DNA from: Crenobacter intestini
GTDB taxonomy: Bacteria; Pseudomonadota; Gammaproteobacteria; Burkholderiales; Chromobacteriaceae
Direction: 5' to 3'
Assembly (NCBI RefSeq): GCF_004919095.1
Contig: NZ_STGJ01000007.1
Location: 117,482 to 181,481 of the forward strand
Length of the DNA stretch: 64,000 nt
Shown: in pieces, positions 18,604 to 26,076 of the stretch
How the letters are laid out: each line of letters begins with the position of its first letter
Position numbering within the stretch: position 1 is the stretch's first letter
Translations under genes and position numbers: made by a program
The notes under the pieces: generated by a model
Told to the model about the DNA's origin: nothing
Database searches by the model: none
The model's input: only the letters and a program-made list of their open reading frames with translations

Positions 18604-19908
18604 TCAGGCGTGGGCGTGGTGGCTGATGTCGTCCTCCTTCTTCACCGGCGCGTGCACCATGCGCGGCAGCGAGGCGGCGAGCAGGATGGAGCCGAAGAAG
18701 CTGCCGATCGCGTAGTAGATCGAGTAGGTGTAGCTACCGGAGACGTCCTTCAGGTAGCCGCCGATGAACGAGCCGGCGAACGGGCCGATCCCCATCACGA
18801 TCAGCGTGCACATCCCCCAGATCTTGCCGAGCGTCTTGGCGCCGAACACCGAGCCGGTGTAGCCGACCACCCCGCCGGGGACGATCGCCCAGTACACGGC
18901 GAAGATCACGCAGGAGACGTAGGCGATGGTCATGCTCTGCCCGGACATCAGCAGCAGCACGCAGGCGACGACGCCGGTGCTGGGGCCGAGGATCAGCATG
19001 AACTTGCGCCCGACGGTCTCGTTGCCGGTCTTCTCGACCACCCAGTCGGACACCTTGCCCATGATCGGCATCGAGAAGATGCCGACTAGGCCGATGATCG
19101 AGTACGCGCAGATCGCCGTGTCGCTGGTCCAGCCCAGGTCGGCGACCCAGAACGACACCACCTGCGTCCAGATCAGGAACTCGGCCATCATGCTGGTGAG
19201 GAACATCAGGATCACCGCCCACACCGCGTACTGGCCGAACGCCTCCTTCACCGTCCACTCGTACTGCGCGCGGGCCGGGCCGCCCGGCGGCGTGCCGTTG
19301 GCCTTGACGCCGTAGGCTTCGGGGCCCTTGCGCGCCATCACCACCGCCAGCGCCAGCGCGACGAACATGATGCCGCCCAGCAGCATCATGGTGCCGCGCC
19401 AGGCGTCGGCGCCGCCGTCAGCCAGCGACGCCTTGGTCACGTAGGCGAGCGAGAACTGCGCGAGCGGCGCGCCGGCGAAGGCCAGCCCCCACATCGCGCC
19501 GTAGGTCTTGCCTACGTACCACTTGCGCACCGACACCGTCGAGGTCACCCACAGCATGCCGGTGGCGACGCCGCCGACCACGCCGAAGGTGAACAGGTAG
19601 GCGAAGTGGCTGCTGACCATCGAGGTGAGCACGAAGCCCAGCGCGCCGAACACGGTGGCGATCGCGTACACCGGGCGGGTGCCCCACTTGTCGAGGATCA
19701 TGCCGCTGAAGTAGGCGGTCACCGCGTAGATCGCCATCATCAAGGAGTAGCCGAGGGTGACTTCGGACTGGGTCCAGCCCAGGTCCTCGCTCATCGGGAT
19801 CTTGAGGATGGCGAAGGTGGCGCGGTAACCGAACAGGCAGAACACCGCGAGCCACGACGCGGCGACGGTCATCAGCCCGTAGCGGCGGGAGAGTTGCTCT
19901 TCGTTCAT
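18604..19908 (-). CDS. OFA-family MFS transporter in the hpd operon
   Basis: The 434 residues contain 12 membrane segments and OFA (oxalate/formate antiporter-like) features: LGWTQSEVTLGYSLMMAIY, GMILDKWGTRPVY and FTFGVVGGVATGM. A His-rich tail DDISHHAHA ends the protein. AGGAG precedes the ATG. Given its place between hpdC and hpdA, uptake of 4-hydroxyphenylacetate or acid/product antiport is a reasonable guess; substrate is not proven. A hairpin terminator-like element just upstream could lower its expression relative to hpdBC. Confidence 0.8.
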   Translation of the reverse strand: MNEEQLSRRYGLMTVAASWLAVFCLFGYRATFAILKIPMSEDLGWTQSEVTLGYSLMMAIYAVTAYFSGMILDKWGTRPVYAIATVFGALGFVLTSMVSSHFAYLFTFGVVGGVATGMLWVTSTVSVRKWYVGKTYGAMWGLAFAGAPLAQFSLAYVTKASLADGGADAWRGTMMLLGGIMFVALALAVVMARKGPEAYGVKANGTPPGGPARAQYEWTVKEAFGQYAVWAVILMFLTSMMAEFLIWTQVVSFWVADLGWTSDTAICAYSIIGLVGIFSMPIMGKVSDWVVEKTGNETVGRKFMLILGPSTGVVACVLLLMSGQSMTIAYVSCVIFAVYWAIVPGGVVGYTGSVFGAKTLGKIWGMCTLIVMGIGPFAGSFIGGYLKDVSGSYTYSIYYAIGSFFGSILLAASLPRMVHAPVKKEDDISHHAHA

Positions 19909-19922
19909 ACAAAGCTCCTGTC

Positions 19923-19950
19923 AAAAAAGGCCCGCCGTGTGGCGGGCCTT
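19923..19950 (-). terminator. hairpin with U-tract inside the hpd operon, between hpdC and the transporter
   Basis: On the minus strand GGCCCGCC-ACAC-GGCGGGCC is followed by six T. It lies 9 nt after the hpdC stop and 15 nt before the transporter ATG. It has the form of an intrinsic terminator, so it may act as a partial terminator or 3'-end stabiliser giving excess hpdBC mRNA over the downstream genes. Confidence 0.8.
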
Positions 19951-19958
19951 GTCTGCGC

Positions 19959-20219
19959 TTAATGCACCGCCGTGAAGTCCTCGCAGGTGATGGCGATCAT
20001 GTCGCCGTACGCCGCGAAGGTCGGTGATGCCGCCGTGCAGCAGCCGTTGTTGGCGTCCTCGGCCTGGTAGTGCTTGCAGAACTTGCACTTGGCGAGGCGT
20101 TCGTAGCCCTTGGGCGCCTCGGCGTCGGCGTGCACCAGCTTGCCGGTGCGGTGGTCGATGCCCTTGTCCACGTCGATGGCCACATAGTCACGGGTGTCGC
20201 GGAAGGTCAGTTGTGTCAT
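19959..20219 (-). CDS. hpdC: 4-hydroxyphenylacetate decarboxylase small subunit, variant lacking N-terminal cysteines
   Basis: The 86-residue protein starts 1 nt after the hpdB stop, so the two are translationally coupled. The C-terminal half has Cys45 and Cys48 (KCKFCKHY), Cys60/Cys61 (NGCCTAA) and Cys79 (ITCEDF), matching the cluster-binding half of the known gamma subunit. In the characterised clostridial protein a second 4Fe-4S cluster is held by one His and three Cys of the N-terminal half. Here residues 1-44 contain no Cys (His only at 23 and 30). The N-terminal half still aligns in length (DYVAIDVDKGIDHRTGKLV), so one cluster appears lost. Identification rests on length, position and the C-terminal pattern. 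Confidence 0.82.
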   Translation of the reverse strand: MTQLTFRDTRDYVAIDVDKGIDHRTGKLVHADAEAPKGYERLAKCKFCKHYQAEDANNGCCTAASPTFAAYGDMIAITCEDFTAVH

Positions 20220-20220
20220 G

Positions 20221-22935
20221 TCAGAAGCCCTCGTATTCAGTACGTGCGATCAGTTCGTCCTGCACCGACTTGCCGATTTCGACCCAGTACTGGGTGAAGC
20301 CGGCAACGCGGACCATCAGGTCGCGGTAGTTTTCCGGATGTGCCTGCGCGTCGCGCAGCACCTTGGTGTCGACCACGTTGAACTGGATGTGGAAGCCGCC
20401 CTTGCGCATGTAGGCGCGGATCAGGTCGAGCAGTTTCTTGCTGCCTTCCGGCCCGCGGATCGCGGTCGGGTGGATCTTCACGTTCATCTGCGAGTTCTGG
20501 CTCATCGAGTGGTCCCAGACGGTCGCCGAACTGAGCAGCGCGAACGGTCCGTTGCGGTCGGTGCCCGGGTACGCCGACATCGACGCGTCGGCGTAGGTGG
20601 TGCCGGCCAGGCGGCCGTCCGGTGTCGCGCAGGTGGCCGAACCTTGGGCGCCGTGCGTCGACACCGAGATCTGGCACGCGTACATCGGCTTGGCGTACAG
20701 CGACTGGTAGTTCGCGCAGTCGTCGCAGAACCAGTTTTCCCACTCGAGCAGGACCTCGTCGGCCGCCTTGTCGTCGTTGCCGTACTTCGGTGCCTGCAAC
20801 AGCGCGAAGTGCAGGCGGTTGAAGCGGCCGTCGTCGTCCTCGCGTTTTTGCTGGTCGGAGATCGAGAACGAGTTGACCTCGTGCGCGGTCTTGAAGCCGA
20901 AGTTCTTGACCATCGCCTCGCGCACCTCGTCGAGCGTGAACTGCTTCTCCTCGAACACCAGTTTCTTCAGCGCCGCCATCGAGTTGACCCAGGTCACCGT
21001 GCCGCAGCTCTCGACGTTGTACGTCGCGTTGAAGCGGTAACCGAGTTCGTTGATCAGGTGGCCGCTATCGAGGCACCCCGGCTTGAGCATGGAGTTGAAC
21101 ACCGCCATGTTGTTCTTGCGCCAGATGTCGTGCTGCAGGTTGTTGCACAGCTCGAGCACCTTGCACGAGAGCTGCCAGTACAGCTTGAACTGGTCCCACA
21201 CTTCCTCGTAGCTCTCGAGCTTGCGGTTGTGCGGCGGGTAGACCTGCGCCTTGGTGCGCTGGTCGACGCCGTTGAACAAGGTCAGCTCGAGGATCTTCGG
21301 CATCGCCAGGAAGTGGATGCCGACCGAGGTCGGCTGGCAGGCGCCGCCGGGCACCTCGTAGGCCTTGCCGTTCAGGTGGATGGTCTTCCACACGCCCGGC
21401 TGGCTCTCCAGGCAGCCGCCGATCGACCAGGCGCGCGCCTCTTCCAGCGTGATGTTCTCGCACGCGTAGTGCTGCATGAAGAACTGCTCGGCGACGTCGT
21501 TGTTCATGAACGCCGGGTAGCCGGCGCCGGACTTGATCACGTCCATCGCCAGGAGCAGGAAGTCTTCCGGCAGGCGCTCGTCGTAGTGTAGCGCGATGGT
21601 CGACTGCGGCATCGCGTTGCGCACGCCGGCTTCGAGGATCAGGTACTCGAGGCGGTTGACCGCCGACTCGCCGCGGCGGTTGACGCCGCCGACCGACAGG
21701 GTGTTGAACGAGTTGCCGGAGAGCACGCCGCCGACCACGCCGGTCGACGCGAACGGGTCGATCGAGGTCTTCAGGATGCGGTCCTGCTCGAGCAGTTCGA
21801 GCACCTCGTCCTCGCTGATGCGTCCGGCGGCGATGTCCTGCTCGAACCACGGGTACAGCACCTGGCCCAGGCGGCCGACCGACATGCCGGAGATCGCGTC
21901 CTCGTTGACGACGGCGATGTGCAGCGTCTCGACCATCTGCAGCGCCTCGATGAAGGTGCGCGGCTGGTGGTGCGCGATATGGTGCAGGCGGTCGGCCATC
22001 GCCGCGTACTCGGTCGCCTGCTGCTTGTCCGGGGTGACGCCGGCGAGTCGGCGCGCCTCGGCCGCGTAGTTCTCGATCCACGCCTGCACGCCCTCGATCA
22101 CCAGCTTGACCGCGTAGTAGTTGTACAGGCGGTTGGTGCCGACCATGCCGTCGCCGCCGGCGTCGCCGGCGCACTCGGCCATCTTCTCCTCGCACATGCG
22201 CACGATGCCGTCAAAGCCGTACTCGAGCGGGTAGTAGTAGTTGATCACCTCGCGGCCCTGCGGCAGCGTGAAGCCGGAGTCGAACATGCACACCAGGGAG
22301 CGCATCACCTGCTCCTTGATGTCGTAGCCCGGCACCATACGTTCGTAGCGGTTGGAGATCTGCTCGACCGACTTGTCCTGCCACATGTGCGCGAGCTTGA
22401 CCAGGATGCCGACTTCTTCCTGGCGCACGCCGAACTTGCCGGCGACCGACACCACGTTGCCGAAGGACTGGGTGACGTTGCCGCCGCCCGCGCCGAACTT
22501 GGAGTGCTCGCCGGCGGAGGCCGAGCCGCTCTTCATCGCCGCCTGGTAGAGCGCGTCGCCCTGCGCGAGGAAGAAGGAGTTGGTCAGCCACGGCATCGCG
22601 AACGAACCGCGGACGAACGGCCCCTTGCGCATGGTCAGCAGCTCTTTCGGGTAGATCGCCGGGGTCAGGTGGCTGAAGCCCGCCTTCAGCGCGAGCGCGC
22701 GGCGTACCACCGGCAGCTCGAGGTCGTTGCGCATGTACTCGCGGGTGTACCAGTACGGGAACTCGTTGTTGATCGAGGAGAGCGCTTCCATATAGCGCTC
22801 CTTCAGGTACTTCACACGCTCGTGCGGCTCGCGCTGGATCTCGCGGTCGGTGAGCGCGGCGGGTGCCTTGCCGCCGGCTTCAAAGTCCATCGAGATGCCG
22901 GCTTCGCTGAGCACTTCCTTGAATGTCCGTGCCAT
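20221..22935 (-). CDS. hpdB: 4-hydroxyphenylacetate decarboxylase, glycyl-radical large subunit
   Basis: Decarboxylates 4-hydroxyphenylacetate to p-cresol by radical chemistry in anoxic cytosol. The 904 residues match the known length (about 900). The thiyl/acid pair is Cys508 and Glu510 in GGCLESQPG. His541 and Glu642 lie 33 and 134 residues after the Cys, the same spacings as His536 and Glu637 from Cys503 in the Clostridium scatologenes enzyme, where they bind the phenol hydroxyl (numbering from memory). The radical site is Gly879 in RVAGFTQYW. A GGAGG ribosome site lies 7 nt before the ATG. Other arylacetate decarboxylases (phenylacetate, indoleacetate) are the alternative, but they lack the small subunit. 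Confidence 0.9.
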   Translation of the reverse strand: MARTFKEVLSEAGISMDFEAGGKAPAALTDREIQREPHERVKYLKERYMEALSSINNEFPYWYTREYMRNDLELPVVRRALALKAGFSHLTPAIYPKELLTMRKGPFVRGSFAMPWLTNSFFLAQGDALYQAAMKSGSASAGEHSKFGAGGGNVTQSFGNVVSVAGKFGVRQEEVGILVKLAHMWQDKSVEQISNRYERMVPGYDIKEQVMRSLVCMFDSGFTLPQGREVINYYYPLEYGFDGIVRMCEEKMAECAGDAGGDGMVGTNRLYNYYAVKLVIEGVQAWIENYAAEARRLAGVTPDKQQATEYAAMADRLHHIAHHQPRTFIEALQMVETLHIAVVNEDAISGMSVGRLGQVLYPWFEQDIAAGRISEDEVLELLEQDRILKTSIDPFASTGVVGGVLSGNSFNTLSVGGVNRRGESAVNRLEYLILEAGVRNAMPQSTIALHYDERLPEDFLLLAMDVIKSGAGYPAFMNNDVAEQFFMQHYACENITLEEARAWSIGGCLESQPGVWKTIHLNGKAYEVPGGACQPTSVGIHFLAMPKILELTLFNGVDQRTKAQVYPPHNRKLESYEEVWDQFKLYWQLSCKVLELCNNLQHDIWRKNNMAVFNSMLKPGCLDSGHLINELGYRFNATYNVESCGTVTWVNSMAALKKLVFEEKQFTLDEVREAMVKNFGFKTAHEVNSFSISDQQKREDDDGRFNRLHFALLQAPKYGNDDKAADEVLLEWENWFCDDCANYQSLYAKPMYACQISVSTHGAQGSATCATPDGRLAGTTYADASMSAYPGTDRNGPFALLSSATVWDHSMSQNSQMNVKIHPTAIRGPEGSKKLLDLIRAYMRKGGFHIQFNVVDTKVLRDAQAHPENYRDLMVRVAGFTQYWVEIGKSVQDELIARTEYEGF

Positions 22936-22987
22936 GACTTACCTCCAAAGTTGTGAAAGTTGGATTGCTGAAGCTCGCAAGATAGAT

Positions 22988-23004
22988 AGCAATCGCTGTG
23001 CCAA
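22988..23004 (-). promoter_or_regulatory. sigma-54 (-24/-12) promoter of the hpd operon
   Basis: On the minus strand TTGGCACA-GCGA-TTGCT matches the consensus TTGGCACG-N4-TTGCW except at one base, with exact GG to GC spacing. Transcription would start near 22977, leaving a 42-nt leader with a strong ribosome site. The GAFTGA-containing activator at 15027-16298 is the obvious partner. Confidence 0.9.
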
Positions 23005-23056
23005 CTTCTGGGTGCACGGCTGGATGCGGCCTAGAGCGGGACGGGCCGCGCTTTCG

Positions 23057-23176
23057 GGTGTCACCGCCTGTCACCGCGCCCTGCGGCGGTGACACCCCCA
23101 CCGGCTGCCGGTCCCCCCGCAAACCCTTGCCGTGCAGGCGTTGCGGGTGGGTGTCAGCCGGGTGACAGGGGTGACA
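23057..23176. promoter_or_regulatory. cluster of TGTCACC/GGTGACA heptamers, candidate enhancer for the sigma-54 activator
   Basis: Cluster 1 has TGTCACC at 23059 and 23069 (10 bp apart, same face of the helix) and inverted GGTGACA at 23088; GGTGTCACCGC and GCGGTGACACC form an 11-bp inverted repeat. Cluster 2 has TGTCA-N6-TGACA at 23152-23167 and another GGTGACA at 23170. The clusters are centred about 100 and 190 bp upstream of the predicted start, typical for sigma-54 enhancers. The rest of 22936-23440 holds only the promoter and the leader of the divergent sigma-factor gene. Confidence 0.7.
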
Positions 23177-23440
23177 GTGCAGGCGTGGCGGCAGTGGATG
23201 CGGCCGGGCAGGGCAAGGTTGTTGGTGGTTTTTTTGGATGGGCGGACGCTACCGAGCGGCGGGAAAGTCCTTTTGTAACAATGGCTTGATATTTTCCTGA
23301 TATGGCGGGGCGATAACTGACCGCCGGGTGAGGACACGACAGGCATGCGGCATTAACTTTGCCGCCATCGGCTCCCCCCGTTCCGGAGAACCCGGCGGGA
23401 AGGAGCGTGTCCAGTCATGAAATGGAAGCAGGAGAGCGCC

Positions 23441-24388
23441 ATGTTTGCGGTTGCGGGTGTCCACGTTGTAGACGAATCTTTCGATGATCAACCGAGCGAT
23501 GGCGAGGCCGCCGTCGCGGTGGCGGCCGAAGAAGCGGCCGCTGCCTTGTGGCAGGCCGAAGCCGCCACCCTGACCAACGTCTACCTGAACGAGATCGGAC
23601 GCAAGCCGATCCTGAGCCAGCAGGAGGAGCAGCGGCTGTCCCGGCGCATGAAGGCCGGCGACGAGCTGGCGCGGCGCGAGATGATCGAGCGCAACCTGAG
23701 GCTGGTGGTGTCGGTGGCCAAGCGTTACCTGAACCGCGGCGTCGACTTCCTGGACCTGATCGAGGAGGGCAACCTCGGCCTGATGCACGCGCTCGACAAG
23801 TTCGAGCCCGAGCTGGGCTACCGCTTCTCAACCTACGCGATCTGGTGGATCCGCCAGAACGTCGAGCGCGCGCTGCTCAACCAGTCGCGCACCGTGCGCC
23901 TGCCGGTACACATCGGCAAGCAGCTCTCCAAGCTGCAGCGTACCCAGCGCACGCTGGAGGCAAATAGCGGCCGCGAGCCGTCGCTCGCCGACGTCGCGCG
24001 TCACCTGGATTGCCCGCGCGCCGAGCTGGAAGGCTTGCTCGAACTGCAGGCCGGTTGCGTGTCGTTCGAGACCCCGCTGGGCGGCGAGACCGACCTCACG
24101 CTGGCCGACGCGCTGGCCGACGAGCAGCAGGTGTCGCCCGACCTGATCCTGCACCGCGAGCAACTGGAAGGCGGGCTGCAGGGCTGGCTGGACGAGCTCC
24201 CGCCCAGGCAGCGCACCGTGATCGAGCTGCGTTACGGCCTGTCGGGCGAAGAGCCGCTGACGCTGGAGGCGACCGGCCGCCAGCTGGGCGTCAGCCGCGA
24301 GCGGGTACGCCAGACCCAGCTCGAGGCGCTGGAGATCCTGCGCAAGATCCTGCGTCGCGACGGGATCGACGAGGCCGACGCCAGCTGA
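23441..24388 (+). CDS. rpoS: RNA polymerase sigma factor, RpoS type
   Basis: A sigma-70 family protein of 315 residues. Region 1.2 has LTNVYLNEIGRKPILSQQEE. Region 2 has MIERNLRLVVSVAKRYLNRG, DLIEEGNLGLMHALDKF and FSTYAIWWIRQNVERAL, and region 3 has RLPVHIGKQLSKLQRTQRTL. Region 4 has ELRYGLSGEEPLTLEATGRQ and the HTH LGVSRERVRQTQLEAL. PLGGETD and the overall length favour RpoS over RpoH or RpoD. The start at 23441 is backed by AGGAG 6 nt upstream; an in-frame ATG at 23417 lacks a site. It is divergent from hpdB and shares its 500-bp regulatory region. No nlpD or surE is adjacent, so it could be a second paralogue. Confidence 0.85.
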   Translation: MFAVAGVHVVDESFDDQPSDGEAAVAVAAEEAAAALWQAEAATLTNVYLNEIGRKPILSQQEEQRLSRRMKAGDELARREMIERNLRLVVSVAKRYLNRGVDFLDLIEEGNLGLMHALDKFEPELGYRFSTYAIWWIRQNVERALLNQSRTVRLPVHIGKQLSKLQRTQRTLEANSGREPSLADVARHLDCPRAELEGLLELQAGCVSFETPLGGETDLTLADALADEQQVSPDLILHREQLEGGLQGWLDELPPRQRTVIELRYGLSGEEPLTLEATGRQLGVSRERVRQTQLEALEILRKILRRDGIDEADAS

Positions 24389-24501
24389 TTGCCGTGCGGC
24401 ATTCTTGCAGGATTGTCCCGCTAGCGTGCTGCTTGCTCACGTGTGGCATCATTTATTGGTGATAGGCTTATATGTAAATTTCAAATAACTCTCGGGCACG
24501 G

Positions 24502-25995
24502 ATGCGGGAAGAATATTATCGGGTGGGGGACTGGCTGTTCCTGAGCGGACAGGGCTTGCTACGCAGCGAGGGGGGCGGCGTCGAGGTGATGCTGACGCCG
24601 CGCGCTGCGCAGCTCTTGGCCTGTCTGGTCGGGCGTGCCGGCGAAGTGCTGGGGCGGGACGAGCTGATCGACGGCGCATGGGCGCGCGCTGAAGTGACCG
24701 ACCACGCGCTGACCCAGGCCATCTTCGAACTGCGTCAGGCCCTGCGCGGGGAACGGGAGGATGCGCCCTGCTATATCCAGACCGTGCCTAAACGCGGTTA
24801 CCGACTGGCCGTGCCTGTCGAGCACTGCACCGGGCCGCTGCCTGTTGCCGGCTTGCCGGATGTCGTGCGGACGGACGAAGAGGCGGTAGCCGCCGTTTCC
24901 GCCATCGACCGCGCGTTTGGACGGCGGCATCCTGCCTTGCTGGCGAGCGTGCTGTTACTAGTGGCCCTGTCGTTCGCGGCCGTCTTTCTGTGGCACGCAC
25001 GGTCGTCTGTACCAGCGCAGGATTCCCTGCCCAATACCCGGCGCATCGTCATCCATCTCGAGTCGACAGATGACGAGCGGCTGGCCGCCTTGCAGTATGG
25101 ATTGGGCGGATTTGCCGCTCATATCCTGACCGTGCGCACGCCTTACGAGATGGTCCAGATCATGAAGTCCGGCGAGGGTCCCCATTGCCGCTGTCAGAGC
25201 AGCGCACGGGTGCTCGGGCTGAGCGTCGAACGCGTCGGTGGGGGAGACTTCCTGCGGGCCCGCTTCGAACACCGGCTGCGAGGGCAGTTGCTGTTCGACA
25301 AGCGCTACCCCTTGTACCCGCTGGACGAAACGATGTCGGCTTTAGGTGCGGACCTGTTGGTGGCGCTGCATTATCCGAAGCCAGCCCGTCCATTGGCCGA
25401 GCCTTATGCTGATTGTGTACCGGACATTGAAAGCTTTTTCCGGGCGTATTACCGGATGTCCATGGGCGATGCAGCGTCCTTGCGCATGGCGCACGCGACG
25501 CTTGTCCAGCTGACTGCCCGTCCCATGCCCAGATCCGATTTGTTGGCGCTACGCGGCATCGTCGAGCTCGCCTTGAGCAATCTGGATACGGGCGAGGGGG
25601 GGCGCTGGCTAGAGACGGCGGACGCGACTTTCGACATCCTGGACCGGCAGGAGGGGGCGCCGGAGTTTGCCTACCCGATAGTGTTGGAGGCGAGTGCGAT
25701 GCACGCCCTGTATCAGGGGCGTCAGGCCGAGGGTGTGGCGCTGATCGAACAGTCGCTGCGGCAGAGCGAAACCTGGCATGCGCAGATTGTGCGCGGCAAG
25801 CTCGCCGAACTGGCGGGGCGGCTGGACGAGGCGGCCGACGCCTACAGCCGGGCCTACCTGCTCAAGCCGGACCCGGGTACGCTCGACTGGATTGTCCGTG
25901 TGGGCTACGACACCGATCTTGCCGAAGTCTGTCCGTTGCTTGCAACGCGCATGGCCGGCATGGCGGACATTCAGATGTCTGGAGTGGAAGATTAG
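24502..25995 (+). CDS. CadC/ToxR-like membrane-anchored transcription regulator 1
   Basis: The 497 residues have an OmpR/PhoB-type winged helix at 1-105 (VMLTPRAAQLLACLVGRAGE, DHALTQAIFELRQALRG, YIQTVPKRGYRL). One membrane span lies at about 144-164 (PALLASVLLLVALSFAAVFLW), and a periplasmic C-terminal region of about 330 residues has TPR-like helices near the end (LAELAGRLDEAADAYSRAYL). This layout lets a periplasmic signal control DNA binding directly. The target is not identifiable. It is preceded by an AT-rich stretch (24440-24500) and followed by a paralogue. Confidence 0.85.
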   Translation: MREEYYRVGDWLFLSGQGLLRSEGGGVEVMLTPRAAQLLACLVGRAGEVLGRDELIDGAWARAEVTDHALTQAIFELRQALRGEREDAPCYIQTVPKRGYRLAVPVEHCTGPLPVAGLPDVVRTDEEAVAAVSAIDRAFGRRHPALLASVLLLVALSFAAVFLWHARSSVPAQDSLPNTRRIVIHLESTDDERLAALQYGLGGFAAHILTVRTPYEMVQIMKSGEGPHCRCQSSARVLGLSVERVGGGDFLRARFEHRLRGQLLFDKRYPLYPLDETMSALGADLLVALHYPKPARPLAEPYADCVPDIESFFRAYYRMSMGDAASLRMAHATLVQLTARPMPRSDLLALRGIVELALSNLDTGEGGRWLETADATFDILDRQEGAPEFAYPIVLEASAMHALYQGRQAEGVALIEQSLRQSETWHAQIVRGKLAELAGRLDEAADAYSRAYLLKPDPGTLDWIVRVGYDTDLAEVCPLLATRMAGMADIQMSGVED

Positions 25996-26076
25996 ATTAA
26001 TTTATGTTTAAAACTAGATAAATTTTATTAGATACAAGTGTAAAATAACGTCGTCGTTTCCCACTGCAGGTATCTC

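Noticed and set aside
23284..23304. Second FNR-like site (TTGATATTTTCCTGAT) before the sigma factor gene
   Set aside because: The right half does not match ATCAA and the spacing is wrong.
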